Numbered from the stretch's first letter, positions 24,074 to 32,544 are shown. The stretch is DNA of 35,208 nucleotides from Prevotella sp. (GCA_024682415.1 JAIKZG010000040.1:1-35208); one strand, 5' to 3'. The notes: generated by a model not told the origin, from the letters alone. Program-made: numbers and translations.

Positions 24074-24280
24074 ATGACAGACCTATCAGCAACAGTAAAG
24101 GCATTACGCAAGGAATACGGCTTAACCCAAGAAGACCTATCATTAAAATCTGGTGTAGGTCTTCGTTTTGTGCGCGACTTGGAACAGGGCAAAAAGACTC
24201 TACGATTAGATAAAGTGAATCAACTTCTTGATTTATTCAACTATGAGATGAAGCCGATGGTAAAAACTAAAGAACAGTAA
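24074..24280 (+). CDS. Small XRE-family HTH regulator (possible controller protein)
   Basis: This 68-aa protein consists of one XRE helix-turn-helix: VKALRKEYGLTQEDLSLKSGVGLRFVRDLEQGKKTLRLDKVNQLLDLF. It resembles HipB/Y4mF-type antitoxin regulators and is also the size of C proteins that time expression of type II restriction genes. It is divergent from the HaeIII-like operon with about 180 bp between the starts. Its own promoter carries a symmetric CGGGTA/TACCCG pair. No toxin partner follows; 24281-24591 is non-coding. A role in controlling the restriction operon is inference from position. An orphaned antitoxin is the main alternative. Confidence 0.82.
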   Translation: MTDLSATVKALRKEYGLTQEDLSLKSGVGLRFVRDLEQGKKTLRLDKVNQLLDLFNYEMKPMVKTKEQ

Positions 24281-24363
24281 GTATGAGGAAAGCCAATGTT
24301 TAAATCGCCTGCAAAAGTAATATAATTGCGCATAACGGCAAAGCTTTTGACGCTTTATCCCAT

Positions 24364-24502
24364 TGGTAGAAAACCCTAAAATGGAAAATTTGCCACTTTC
24401 TGACGGTGGTAGAAAAACCCGAAATGAAAAATTTGCCACTTTCTAAGGGCATTAGAAACCATTAAAATTTGGATTTTGACTATTTCTAAGGGTATTAGAA
24501 AG
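24364..24502 (+). repeat. Degenerate 43-bp tandem repeat, about three copies
   Basis: The element (C)TTTCTAAGGG-ATTAGAAA recurs with a 43-bp period; TTGCCACTTTCT is centred near 24396 and 24439, with a diverged copy near 24482. The 311-bp stretch 24281-24591 holds only this repeat and the terminator at 24516-24558. No gene was seen in it. Confidence 0.7.
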
Positions 24503-24515
24503 GTATAAATAGCAT

Positions 24516-24558
24516 GAAAACAAAAGGAGTTCGACAGAAAGAATCCATCGAACTCCTT
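24516..24558 (-). terminator. Intrinsic terminator of the RNA methyltransferase gene
   Basis: Eleven-bp stem (24548-24558 with 24524-24534), 13-nt loop, followed on the minus strand by TTTTGTTTTC. It lies 33 nt past the stop of the trmH-like gene. Confidence 0.75.
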
Positions 24559-24591
24559 GTAATAGGTATAAATTATATGGAGTGGTAACCC

Positions 24592-25119
24592 CTATATATT
24601 TCTTTTGGCAAACTCCCACACGATGATACCGGCAGTGACGCTGACATTAAGGGAATGCTTCGTGCCAAACTGTGGTATCTCAAGGCAGTCGTCGCTTGCA
24701 TCAACGACACTCTGATGCACGCCTTTCACCTCATTGCCCAATACTACCGCATACTTTCTGCCTTGCTCAAGCTGCAATGTCTGAAGCTTGGTGCTGCCCT
24801 CAACCTGCTCTATGCTATACACATAGTAGCCGTCCTCGTGGAGCTTGGCGACAGCTTCGTCGGCACTGGCAAAATATTTCCAGTCTACGCTGTCCTCGCC
24901 GCCAAGAGCAGTCTTATGTATCTCGGCATTAGGAGGAGTGGCAGTAATGCCGCACAGATAGATAGCTTCCACACGGAAAGCGTCGCATGAGCGAAACACA
25001 GAGCCTACATTATAAAGCGAGCGTATGTCGTCGAGAACAACGATAAGGGGCAGCTTCTTTGCTTCCTTAAACTGCTCTACCGACAGGCGGTGCATCTCCT
25101 GAGTTTTTAACTTTCTCAT
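24592..25119 (-). CDS. TrmH/SpoU-family RNA 2'-O-methyltransferase
   Basis: This is a SPOUT-fold AdoMet-dependent methyltransferase of 175 aa. The three SpoU motifs are present. Motif 1 is DDIRSLYNVGSVFRSCDAF (residues about 30-48) with the catalytic Asn-Arg region. Motif 2 is VVLGNEVKGV, and motif 3 is CLEIPQFGTKHSLNVSVTAGIIVWE, which builds the knot and the cofactor pocket. It lacks the extra N-terminal RNA-binding domain of RlmB, so it is the short form. The target could be tRNA (TrmH/TrmL-like) or rRNA and cannot be decided here. It is preceded by a long hairpin that separates it from sufE. Confidence 0.9.
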   Translation of the reverse strand: MRKLKTQEMHRLSVEQFKEAKKLPLIVVLDDIRSLYNVGSVFRSCDAFRVEAIYLCGITATPPNAEIHKTALGGEDSVDWKYFASADEAVAKLHEDGYYVYSIEQVEGSTKLQTLQLEQGRKYAVVLGNEVKGVHQSVVDASDDCLEIPQFGTKHSLNVSVTAGIIVWEFAKRNI

Positions 25120-25142
25120 TCTTTTCTGATAATTAATAGTTT

Positions 25143-25197
25143 CTCACAGATTTCACAGATAATAAAAAATCCGTGCCATCTGTGAAATCTGTGAGAG
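25143..25197. repeat. 19-bp perfect inverted repeat built from CACAGAT-type half-repeats
   Basis: Arms 25143-25161 and 25179-25197 are exact reverse complements with a 17-nt loop. Each arm itself contains CACAGAT twice. It lies between sufE and the trmH-like gene, both on the minus strand, so it may be an attenuating hairpin or a dispersed intergenic element. Confidence 0.8.
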
Positions 25198-25202
25198 CAA
25201 TC

Positions 25203-25622
25203 TTATGCCTTAGCCTGATAAGCCACGGCGTAAACCTTAATCTGCTTAATCATGGCAAGAAGACCGTTGCTGCGAGTAGGCGAAAGATGCTCCTTAAGGC
25301 CTATCTTATCAACGAAATAAAGGTCGGCATCGATTATCTCCTGCGGAGTGTGATTAGAAAGCACACGGATGAGCAGCGCTATTATGCCCTTCACGATAAG
25401 AGCGTCGCTGTCGGCAGTGAACACAAGCTTGCCATCTACCATGTCGCACTGCAACCACACGCGGCTCTGGCAGCCGTCGATAAGATTGTTTTCCGTCTTA
25501 TACTTCTCATTAAGCTCGTCGAGGTCGTTGCCGAGATCAATGAGCATCTGATATTTATCCATCCAGTCGGTGAAGTCCTCAAATTCCTCGATTACTTCAT
25601 CTTGAAGTTCATTTATAGTCAT
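25203..25622 (-). CDS. sufE: SufE family sulfur-acceptor protein
   Basis: SufE accepts persulfide sulfur from the cysteine desulfurase SufS and passes it to the SufBCD scaffold for iron-sulfur cluster assembly. At 139 aa the length is normal. The acceptor Cys51 lies in LIDGCQSRVWL, the family motif. The N-terminal helix (EEFEDFTDWMDKYQMLIDLG) and the later ALIVKGIIALLIRVLSNHTPQEI match SufE. The rest of the suf operon is not here. It lies 15 bp after the U32-family gene and is probably co-transcribed with it. Confidence 0.92.
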   Translation of the reverse strand: MTINELQDEVIEEFEDFTDWMDKYQMLIDLGNDLDELNEKYKTENNLIDGCQSRVWLQCDMVDGKLVFTADSDALIVKGIIALLIRVLSNHTPQEIIDADLYFVDKIGLKEHLSPTRSNGLLAMIKQIKVYAVAYQAKA

Positions 25623-25637
25623 TATGATATATATAGC

Positions 25638-26888
25638 TTATTCTGTAACCTCTGTTTTTACCATCTTAAACAACTTGTCGTTGGGACGCACCTTGCCTGG
25701 CACAGGAATAGACACGCGCTGTCCCTTCTCTGCCTTGTCGGTCTTCTCAAGGTCGAAACGTATCTCATCGGCATTGAGATACATAGCGCCTGTGGTAGGC
25801 CCTGTGATAAGAAGCTTGTCGCCAAGGTTGAAGTCGGAAGCCTGCACAGCCACTTCTGCCACGCTGAGTTTGCTGAAGAACTTCTTCACCACGCCCACGA
25901 GCACCTTCTTCTCGGTAGCCAATGAGCCGTAATGCTTGTTCCATTCGCCCATCTTCTGACCCTGATAATATCCATCCCAGAAGCCACGGTTGAAGACAGT
26001 GGAAAGACGCTCGTCCCACTTATCTTTCTTCTCCTCGGTGAATGTGCCGTCGATTACGCTCTGAATAGCCTCACGATAGCAGCCCACTACGGTGCTTACA
26101 TATTCAGCGCCACGGGCACGACCCTCTATCTTGAACACTCTTACGCCAGCCTTCATCATGCGGTCAATAAAGCGCACAGTCTTCAAGTCCTTAGGGCTCA
26201 TTATGTATTTATTGTCTATTTCAAGCTCGGTGCCTGTCTCCCTGTCGGTGACAAGATAAGAGCGACGACACAACTGCATGCACTGACCACGGTTGGCAGA
26301 GCGGCTCGCGTTGTCAAGACTGAGATAACACTTGCCGGAGATAGCCATGCACAAAGCACCATGACAGAACATCTCGATGCGTATCTGCTCACCCTTAGGG
26401 CCACACACATTCTGCTCCTCTATCTGCTTATGTATGGCTGCCACCTGATCCATATTGAGCTCACGCGCGAGCACAGCCACATCGGCAAACTGAGAATAGA
26501 ATTTCAGAGCCTCGATATTAGATATGTTGAGCTGAGTAGAGAGATGCACTTCTACCCCTTTCTCCCTACAATACATCATAACAGCCACGTCACTGGCGAT
26601 GACGGCAGATATCTTAGCCTCAGCGGCAGCGTCGATGATGGTGTGCATCATGTCGATGTCGTTGTCGTAGATTATGGTGTTCACCGTGAGGTAAGTCTTA
26701 ATGCCGTGAGCGTCGCAGGTGGCTGCTATCTCACGCAAGTCGTCAATAGTGAAGTGATTGGCTGAATGGGAACGCATATTCAGCTGTCCGATACCAAAAT
26801 ATACTGAATCCGCTCCCGCATTGATAGCAGCTGCCAGACTCTCTCTTGAGCCCACAGGAGCCATTATTTCAAATTCTTCTCGTTTCAT
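25638..26888 (-). CDS. Peptidase U32 family protein (TrhP/RlhA-like RNA hydroxylation)
   Basis: This 416-aa U32-family protein starts with the typical EFEIMAPVGSRESLAAAINAGADSVYFGIG. It carries the family signature, IEMFCHGALCMAISGKCYLS, around residues 170-190 with conserved cysteines. Two further cysteines follow in RGQCMQLCRR. Although named a peptidase, this branch is now linked to prephenate-dependent hydroxylation of tRNA uridine or rRNA cytidine (TrhP, RlhA), with the cysteines probably binding an iron-sulfur cluster. The only promoter element found ends 5 nt before the ATG, so the mRNA could be nearly leaderless. It is upstream of sufE, which fits a cluster-dependent enzyme. Confidence 0.9.
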   Translation of the reverse strand: MKREEFEIMAPVGSRESLAAAINAGADSVYFGIGQLNMRSHSANHFTIDDLREIAATCDAHGIKTYLTVNTIIYDNDIDMMHTIIDAAAEAKISAVIASDVAVMMYCREKGVEVHLSTQLNISNIEALKFYSQFADVAVLARELNMDQVAAIHKQIEEQNVCGPKGEQIRIEMFCHGALCMAISGKCYLSLDNASRSANRGQCMQLCRRSYLVTDRETGTELEIDNKYIMSPKDLKTVRFIDRMMKAGVRVFKIEGRARGAEYVSTVVGCYREAIQSVIDGTFTEEKKDKWDERLSTVFNRGFWDGYYQGQKMGEWNKHYGSLATEKKVLVGVVKKFFSKLSVAEVAVQASDFNLGDKLLITGPTTGAMYLNADEIRFDLEKTDKAEKGQRVSIPVPGKVRPNDKLFKMVKTEVTE

Positions 26889-26889
26889 G

Positions 26890-26956
26890 CGTGCAAAATT
26901 ACATTATTTTGATGAGATTTCTTGTTATAATGACTTTTTTTCATTTATTTTGCACG
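26890..26956. promoter_or_regulatory. Divergent promoter region with mirrored -7 elements
   Basis: CGTGCAAAAT (26890-26899) and ATTTTGCACG (26947-26956) are reverse complements. The left one carries TAATTTTG on the minus strand (26894-26901) for the U32 gene; the right one carries a near-match, TTATTTTG (26945-26952), for the RNase R gene. Confidence 0.5.
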
Positions 26957-26989
26957 ATATAGACAACGCTTTAAAACGACAAATTACAC

Positions 26990-29383
26990 ATGGGTAAAGG
27001 TAAAAAGAAAAAAGGCGGTAAGCGAATGAACAAGAAGCAGCTCAGCGAAAAGCTGCAACAATTTTTCGAAGCTAATCCCGAAAAGACATATAAGCTGAAA
27101 GAAATATTCAGCAGACTCACTCTCAACACCCATCCTCTCAAAATGCTCGCGATGGATATTCTGGAGGATATGGCGTGGGACGACTATCTGAAAAAGGTAG
27201 ACGAAACTTCGTATAGCCTCAATAGAGAAGGACAGGTGCTGGAAGGCAGATTCGTGAGAAAGCCAAATGGCAAGAACTCAATAGTGCCCGACGGCAGCGA
27301 CCAGGGCATATTCGTGGCAGAAAGAAACTCAATGTTTGCCGTAGACGGCGACAAGGTGAGAGTGCAGCTGCTCGCGCGCCGACAGAACCACATAAAAGAA
27401 GCGATGGTGATAGAGATATTGGAACATGCCAAGGACACTCTTGTGGGCACGCTCGTAGTGAGAAAAGACCTGGCATTTCTGCATACTCCCAACAACATTT
27501 TCTCAACCGACGTTATCATTCCTAAGCGTTCGCTCAAAGGCGGCAAGCACAACGACAATGCCATTGTGCAGATTGTGGTGTGGCCAAGCAATGAGGCAAA
27601 GAACCCTATAGGAAAGGTTATCGACGTGTTAGGTCCGAGCGGCAACAACGATGCCGAGATGAACAGCATTTTGGCTAAATATCAGTTGCCATATAATTAC
27701 CCGAAACGCGTGGAAGAAGCTGCCGAGAAGATTTCAGCAGAGATTACGGCAGAAGACCTTGCGGAACGTGAGGACTTCCGCGATGTGTTCACCTGCACCA
27801 TCGACCCTAAAGATGCGAAAGACTTTGACGATGCGTTGTCTATACAGCAGCTGCCAAACGGACAATGGCAGGTGGGAGTGCATATCGCCGATGTGTCTCA
27901 CTATGTGAAAGAAGGCTCGATAATAGATAAGGAAGCATTCAAGAGAGCTACGAGCGTGTATCTCGTAGACCGCACTATACCAATGCTCCCTGAGCGTCTT
28001 TGCAACTTTATATGCTCTCTGCGCCCTAATGAGGAGAAGCTCGCCTACAGCGTAATCTTCAATATGGACGAGGAAGCCCATGTGAAATCTTATCGCATAG
28101 TACACACTGTGATAAAGAGCAACAGGCGATTTATATATGAGGAAGTGCAGCAGACACTGGAAGAGAACGGAGTGAAAGATGGAACAGGACGCCCTGCTCC
28201 GCGAATGCCGGTGCCTTACATAGGAGAATATGCCGACCAGCTGATTATGCTCGACCGCTTGGCAAAATGCCTGCGTGAACGCAGATTCAGAAACGGCTCT
28301 GTGAACTTCGATTCAGAGGAGCTGCATTTCGACGTAGACAAGGAGGGCAAGCCTACACGATGCTATGTGAAGCGCTCAAAGGACGCTAACAAACTCGTGG
28401 AGGAATTCATGCTATTGGCTAATAAGACAGTGGCTGAAAGCATAGGCAAGGTGTCAAAAAGAAACGGCAAAAAGACTCACAAGCCAAAGACCTTGCCTTA
28501 TCGTATTCACGACAATCCTGACCCACAGAAGCTTGAAGCTCTGCACGGCATAATAAGTAAGTTTGGATATAAGCTGAAGACAGCAGGCACTAAGGGGCAG
28601 ACGGCACGCTCGCTCAACAAACTGATGGAAGACATCAAAGACCACCGAGAGGAAAAGCTTATTGAAGCCCTCACGCTGAGGTCGATGATGAAAGCCAAAT
28701 ACAGCGTTCACAACATAGGACATTTCGGTCTGGCATTTGATTATTACACTCATTTCACCAGCCCAATACGTCGCTATCCCGACACCATGGTGCACCGCCT
28801 GCTCACCAAATATGCCGACGGCGGACGCTCTGCCAACGCAAAACATTATGAGGAGCTATGCCAACACTGCAACGACATGGAAGTGGTGGCACAGACAGCG
28901 GAGCGAGAGAGCATAAAATATAAGATGGTGGAATTCATGGGCGAGAAGCTCGGCGAGGAATTCACTGCCCACATCAGCGGTATTACAAGCTATGGCATAT
29001 ATTGCGAGATAGACAAAAACCACTGCGAGGGCATGGTGGCACTCCACGACCTCGACGACGACTACTATTTCTTCGACGAGAAGAACTATTGCCTCGTGGG
29101 CAGACGTCATCACTATAAATATCAGCTTGGCGACAAAGTTACCATCAAAGTGGCTGCTGCCAATCTGGAGAAGCGTCAGCTCGACTTCGTGCTCATAGGC
29201 AGCGAGAGAGATACTCGCCGTGGCAGCAGAAAGAGCCTTGAGAAGCTGGGATTGCTGCCTGATGAAGACAAGGCGGAGGAAGAAGCCACCGACAACTCAA
29301 AGAAGAAGAAAAAGGCTAAAGGCAAGAAGACAAAAGAAAAAAAGGAAAAAAAAGATAAAAAGAAATCTAAGAAGAAGGCATGA
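26990..29383 (+). CDS. rnr: Ribonuclease R
   Basis: RNase R is a processive 3'-to-5' exoribonuclease that degrades structured RNA and takes part in rRNA and mRNA quality control. The 797-aa chain has an N-terminal lysine-rich stretch and helix-turn-helix-like segment, cold-shock domains, and the RNB catalytic core. The metal-binding DPKDAKDFDDAL is near residues 272-283, followed by VGVHIADVSHYV and LPERLCNFICSLRPNEEKLAYS. An S1 domain lies near residues 655-735, and a strongly basic tail (about 745-797, KKKKKAKGKKTKEKKEKKDK) probably contacts RNA or ribosomes. The start ATG 26990 gives a lysine-rich first segment; ATG at 27026 is an alternative. Its end overlaps the next ATG (ATGA). Confidence 0.95.
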   Translation: MGKGKKKKGGKRMNKKQLSEKLQQFFEANPEKTYKLKEIFSRLTLNTHPLKMLAMDILEDMAWDDYLKKVDETSYSLNREGQVLEGRFVRKPNGKNSIVPDGSDQGIFVAERNSMFAVDGDKVRVQLLARRQNHIKEAMVIEILEHAKDTLVGTLVVRKDLAFLHTPNNIFSTDVIIPKRSLKGGKHNDNAIVQIVVWPSNEAKNPIGKVIDVLGPSGNNDAEMNSILAKYQLPYNYPKRVEEAAEKISAEITAEDLAEREDFRDVFTCTIDPKDAKDFDDALSIQQLPNGQWQVGVHIADVSHYVKEGSIIDKEAFKRATSVYLVDRTIPMLPERLCNFICSLRPNEEKLAYSVIFNMDEEAHVKSYRIVHTVIKSNRRFIYEEVQQTLEENGVKDGTGRPAPRMPVPYIGEYADQLIMLDRLAKCLRERRFRNGSVNFDSEELHFDVDKEGKPTRCYVKRSKDANKLVEEFMLLANKTVAESIGKVSKRNGKKTHKPKTLPYRIHDNPDPQKLEALHGIISKFGYKLKTAGTKGQTARSLNKLMEDIKDHREEKLIEALTLRSMMKAKYSVHNIGHFGLAFDYYTHFTSPIRRYPDTMVHRLLTKYADGGRSANAKHYEELCQHCNDMEVVAQTAERESIKYKMVEFMGEKLGEEFTAHISGITSYGIYCEIDKNHCEGMVALHDLDDDYYFFDEKNYCLVGRRHHYKYQLGDKVTIKVAAANLEKRQLDFVLIGSERDTRRGSRKSLEKLGLLPDEDKAEEEATDNSKKKKKAKGKKTKEKKEKKDKKKSKKKA

Positions 29384-30036
29384 AACTAAAGATTTTCTTC
29401 AATCACAAAGAAGAATTATGGAATAGTTGGTCACATGCCGGAGGAATAGTGCTGGGGCTTGTCTTCGGCACTATTTTTCTTGTCATGTGCTTCAAGCATG
29501 GTAACGGATGGGCTACGGCAGGAGTAATTCTCTATCTTGTGGGAATGCTGATGTCGTATGTAGCGTCCACAGCGTATCATTCTCTTTCAGCATGGTCGAA
29601 ATGGAAAGGCAGACTTAGAAAATGGGATCACGCTGCCATATATTGGCATATAGCAGGCTCTTATTCTCCCATCACGCTTATAGCCTTGCGCGACCAAGGG
29701 TATTGGGGATGGAGCATGTTTATCTTTATTTGGGCATGCGCGTTGGCAGGCACTGTTATCAGCTTCGTGCATCTGAGCGACCACAGCCGAATAGAAACAT
29801 TCTGCTTCGTGGGCATGGGATTATCTGTGCTCATTGCGTTTAAACCATTGATTGACAGCGTAAGCGCGGCTGCCGTTACATGGATTATAGCTGAAGGCGT
29901 GGCTTACGTTACGGGCGCTATGTTCTACATGATAAACAAGAAGCGATTTATGCACACCGTGTTCCACTTCTTCGTATTGGCAGGCTCTATATGCCACATC
30001 ATTGCCGTCTGGGACATACTGATGCTCTACCTCTGA
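29380..30036 (+). CDS. Hemolysin III / PAQR-family membrane protein
   Basis: This 218-aa protein has seven predicted membrane helices and the HlyIII/YqfA-type motifs: NSWSHAGGIVLGL near the N terminus, STAYHSLS, WDHAAIYWHIAGSYSPITL in the middle, and HTVFHFFVLAGSICHI at the end. The conserved histidines of these three motifs form a metal site in the related PAQR/adiponectin-receptor fold. True haemolytic activity is doubtful for most members; a lipid hydrolase or membrane-homeostasis role is likelier. It overlaps the rnr stop as ATGA, and its last 38 bp overlap the 3' end of the convergent comEC-like gene. Confidence 0.9.
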   Translation: MKLKIFFNHKEELWNSWSHAGGIVLGLVFGTIFLVMCFKHGNGWATAGVILYLVGMLMSYVASTAYHSLSAWSKWKGRLRKWDHAAIYWHIAGSYSPITLIALRDQGYWGWSMFIFIWACALAGTVISFVHLSDHSRIETFCFVGMGLSVLIAFKPLIDSVSAAAVTWIIAEGVAYVTGAMFYMINKKRFMHTVFHFFVLAGSICHIIAVWDILMLYL

Positions 30037-31522
30037 TTATCAACACGGCACTCCCTATAATAACATAAAGCAGGCACAGATGGAGCATATCAAGATTTAT
30101 GCCGTCATAGCTTGCCCATCCTATACGCGAGAGAAGCGCGAGAGCCTCATTCATGTATTCCGCAATCATGACAATAGCCTTGGCTACACCGCTTTGCAGC
30201 AACGCAAAAGGCGAAGATAGAAAGAAAAGCAGCGCGCCATAGAGTAGACATGTGGCAGCAGGAATGGCAATGAGATTGGTAACGAGAGAAAGGCATGAGA
30301 AGCGTCCGAAATAATAGGCTATGAGCGGAGCTGTGAACAGTTGCGCTGCAATCGACACTGCCGTCATATCCCACACTATGCCTATAATTCCGCCACGCAC
30401 GGAATAAGGCAACATGGAATGCAATGGCTTATAAGCCATGAATATGCCGAGCATTGCCATAAACGACATCTGAAAACTCACGTCCCACAGGCTGAGAGGA
30501 TTGATAAGAAGAAGTATCAATGCCGTGAGCGACAATGTGTTAAGAGAGATAGTTTCCTCATTAAACATCGTGGTAACAGAATAAATAGTTATCATCAGGG
30601 CAGCGCGGGTTACGCTCGGCGAAAGTCCTGTAATGGCTGCGTATGCCCAAACAGACATGATGATGAATAAATGAGCGTAAGGCTTTATCACCAATGCTCG
30701 CCTACGACGATAAAACAGCAATGAGAATAAACCATAGATAATGCCCAAATGCAAACCAGAAACGGCAAGCAGATGCGATGCGCCCGTTATGGAATAAATG
30801 TCTTTTGTTTCTTTGTCGAGCATAGATTTGTCGCCAAGCGTCATCGCTGCCACCACGGAGTAATCCCTGTCTGTCATGCCGAGCCTTTGATATCTGCGCA
30901 AAAGGCGACCTCTGAACTTGCTTACCGCCAACTTAAATCGCTCTATGCTCGACACATCATTCAGGCTTATGCGCTTAATGTGCCAGCAACTCGGCAGAAT
31001 AAACGCCGTTGCCACATAGTCATGTATCCGCATCCATCTCTCATAGGAGAAATTACCTTTATGAAAGGCTTTTGGCTGCTCAAGGCGCGAATAAAACTCT
31101 ATGCCGTAGCCCACGGAAAGCCTGCCCTCTCTCCCACTCACCGCATCTCGCAATATGCTTGCCTTTATCTTATGCCCTTTAAAGCGTCCGTCGGTTATCA
31201 GCGCGTCCATCATCAGCACCTTGCCATGCACCTTCGGCTCGCTCACTATTACGGCTCTGTATTCATGCTCCCTTTCGGGCAATCTCACCTTGCAGCGATA
31301 TTCCTTAAAAGCTACCAGCACCACTCCGCACATCACGCCTGCAATTAGCAGCATAATGCTCTGCGCTCGCTCGCTTTTATAGCAGGCCATAGTGATTATT
31401 AGCAATGCCACCATAACAGCTAAGCTCACCCCGAAAGGCACGGCAAAGACATCGCCAATCACAATACCGACGACAACGCATATCAGCGCTTTAAGAAAGG
31501 GATAGACATTGAAATCTGCCAT
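29999..31522 (-). CDS. ComEC/Rec2-family competence protein
   Basis: This polytopic inner-membrane protein of 507 aa is expected to form the channel that carries single-stranded DNA into the cytoplasm during natural transformation. The competence-domain motif HLLAVSGLHLG is at residues 250-260, preceded by TLGDKSMLDKETKDIYSITGAS. Further family stretches are TGLSPSVTRAALM and SLWDVSFQMSFMAMLGIF. An N-terminal OB-like DUF4131 segment lies around 60-180. The C-terminal beta-lactamase-like nuclease domain of the B. subtilis protein is missing, which is common in Bacteroidetes. The start at 31522 is 30 bp after the fimbrial lipoprotein gene stop. Its 3' end overlaps the hemolysin III gene tail to tail. 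Confidence 0.92.
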   Translation of the reverse strand: MADFNVYPFLKALICVVVGIVIGDVFAVPFGVSLAVMVALLIITMACYKSERAQSIMLLIAGVMCGVVLVAFKEYRCKVRLPEREHEYRAVIVSEPKVHGKVLMMDALITDGRFKGHKIKASILRDAVSGREGRLSVGYGIEFYSRLEQPKAFHKGNFSYERWMRIHDYVATAFILPSCWHIKRISLNDVSSIERFKLAVSKFRGRLLRRYQRLGMTDRDYSVVAAMTLGDKSMLDKETKDIYSITGASHLLAVSGLHLGIIYGLFSLLFYRRRRALVIKPYAHLFIIMSVWAYAAITGLSPSVTRAALMITIYSVTTMFNEETISLNTLSLTALILLLINPLSLWDVSFQMSFMAMLGIFMAYKPLHSMLPYSVRGGIIGIVWDMTAVSIAAQLFTAPLIAYYFGRFSCLSLVTNLIAIPAATCLLYGALLFFLSSPFALLQSGVAKAIVMIAEYMNEALALLSRIGWASYDGINLDMLHLCLLYVIIGSAVLIIRGRASVCPRRQ

Positions 31523-31552
31523 ACTATCAGCAATCCACTTTTTGAAATCTCG

Positions 31553-32524
31553 CTAATCAAAAGGGAAGCGTATCACTTCCCAGTCGGCATTATCCACGAC
31601 GAAATGGAATGTGTTGCCGTCTTCCGTTTTCTCATCATCATCATTCTTCTTTTCGTCATCATCCTTTTTATTATTATCAAAAAATGCGCCTTTCATCTCC
31701 GTATTCACATTCCGCATTACGCGAGGCTCAAACGTGCGCTCACGCAGCGTGTTATCATTCTTATCAAGAGCGCAAACCTCCATGTTGAGCTTCTCTGAAT
31801 CGCTGCGAGGAAATGTATATACTTCATACGCATTATTGCTTTGGGCAGAACGATATTCCGTCTGTCGCGACCTTACGCAACCATTGCCTGCCACCGCATC
31901 GAATGTAGAGCTTCCGCCAGTATAGTGAAACTTCCATTGGTTAAACTCGCTCGGCAGTTCATCCATAAGGCGCAACGTCACCTTTGCCACGGCACGCCTC
32001 ATATTCATATTCTCGTTGATGGCTTCACCCTTCACATTTATAGTATCGATGAAATAAAAGGTATCAGTCACTTTATTGTCGGGGAATGTTATCTTCCTTG
32101 GATTGGTCATCGTAGCCTTGCCTTTGCCGTTATGCGCAATGGCCACTACCACATATTCGCCCTCATTAAGGCTCATGCTTACTGTGCCGAAACCAGTCTT
32201 GTCGCTCGTCTGATTCACCTCAGCCAGCTTATTCTTATTGCCCGCTCCGAGCTTATACACAGCGAAATCAAGCCTTGCGCACAGCTCGCCCAATTCTTGC
32301 TGAGCCCTTGTGCCAATGGCGTTGTCCATAGCCTTAGCTTCGCTCTCGCTATGCGTAGCACCCTGCTCTATCGTTCCCAATGAGAAATTCACGGGCACAT
32401 CTCCCAAGTCTATTCTTGTCTTGTTGGAAACTTCGTTGTCATCTCCGTCAAAGTTTGGTTTTTCACAAGCCACACACATCATCATAAGCATCATTATGCC
32501 CAATATAGTTTTTGTAGTATTCAT
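31553..32524 (-). CDS. FimB/Mfa2-family fimbrial anchor lipoprotein
   Basis: This 323-aa exported lipoprotein has a signal peptide ending in MMLMMMCVAC with lipidated Cys20. The body has the Mfa2/FimB pattern: LDFAVYKLG, a MSLNEGEYVVVAIAHN strand, and the hallmark NMNMRRAVAKVTLRLMDELPSEFNQWKFHYTGGSSTFDAVAG. FimB and Mfa2 proteins anchor and cap Bacteroidales type V fimbriae. Near the C terminus is an acidic/basic low-complexity insert (NNKKDDDEKKNDDDEKTED) before the final strand. No Mfa1/FimA stalk gene or Mfa3-5 accessory gene is adjacent, so it looks like an orphan anchor working with fimbrillin genes elsewhere. The promoter is at 32545-32552. Confidence 0.85.
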   Translation of the reverse strand: MNTTKTILGIMMLMMMCVACEKPNFDGDDNEVSNKTRIDLGDVPVNFSLGTIEQGATHSESEAKAMDNAIGTRAQQELGELCARLDFAVYKLGAGNKNKLAEVNQTSDKTGFGTVSMSLNEGEYVVVAIAHNGKGKATMTNPRKITFPDNKVTDTFYFIDTINVKGEAINENMNMRRAVAKVTLRLMDELPSEFNQWKFHYTGGSSTFDAVAGNGCVRSRQTEYRSAQSNNAYEVYTFPRSDSEKLNMEVCALDKNDNTLRERTFEPRVMRNVNTEMKGAFFDNNKKDDDEKKNDDDEKTEDGNTFHFVVDNADWEVIRFPFD

Positions 32525-32544
32525 AAGTTATTAATTATTTGAAT

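Noticed and set aside
24312..24319. Minus-strand TACTTTTG that could drive an antisense transcript across the XRE gene
   Set aside because: A lone -7 match in AT-rich repeat-bearing DNA; no supporting -33 box was found.
24514..24588. 24-codon ORF in the gap before trmH
   Set aside because: It lies across the intrinsic terminator of the minus-strand gene.
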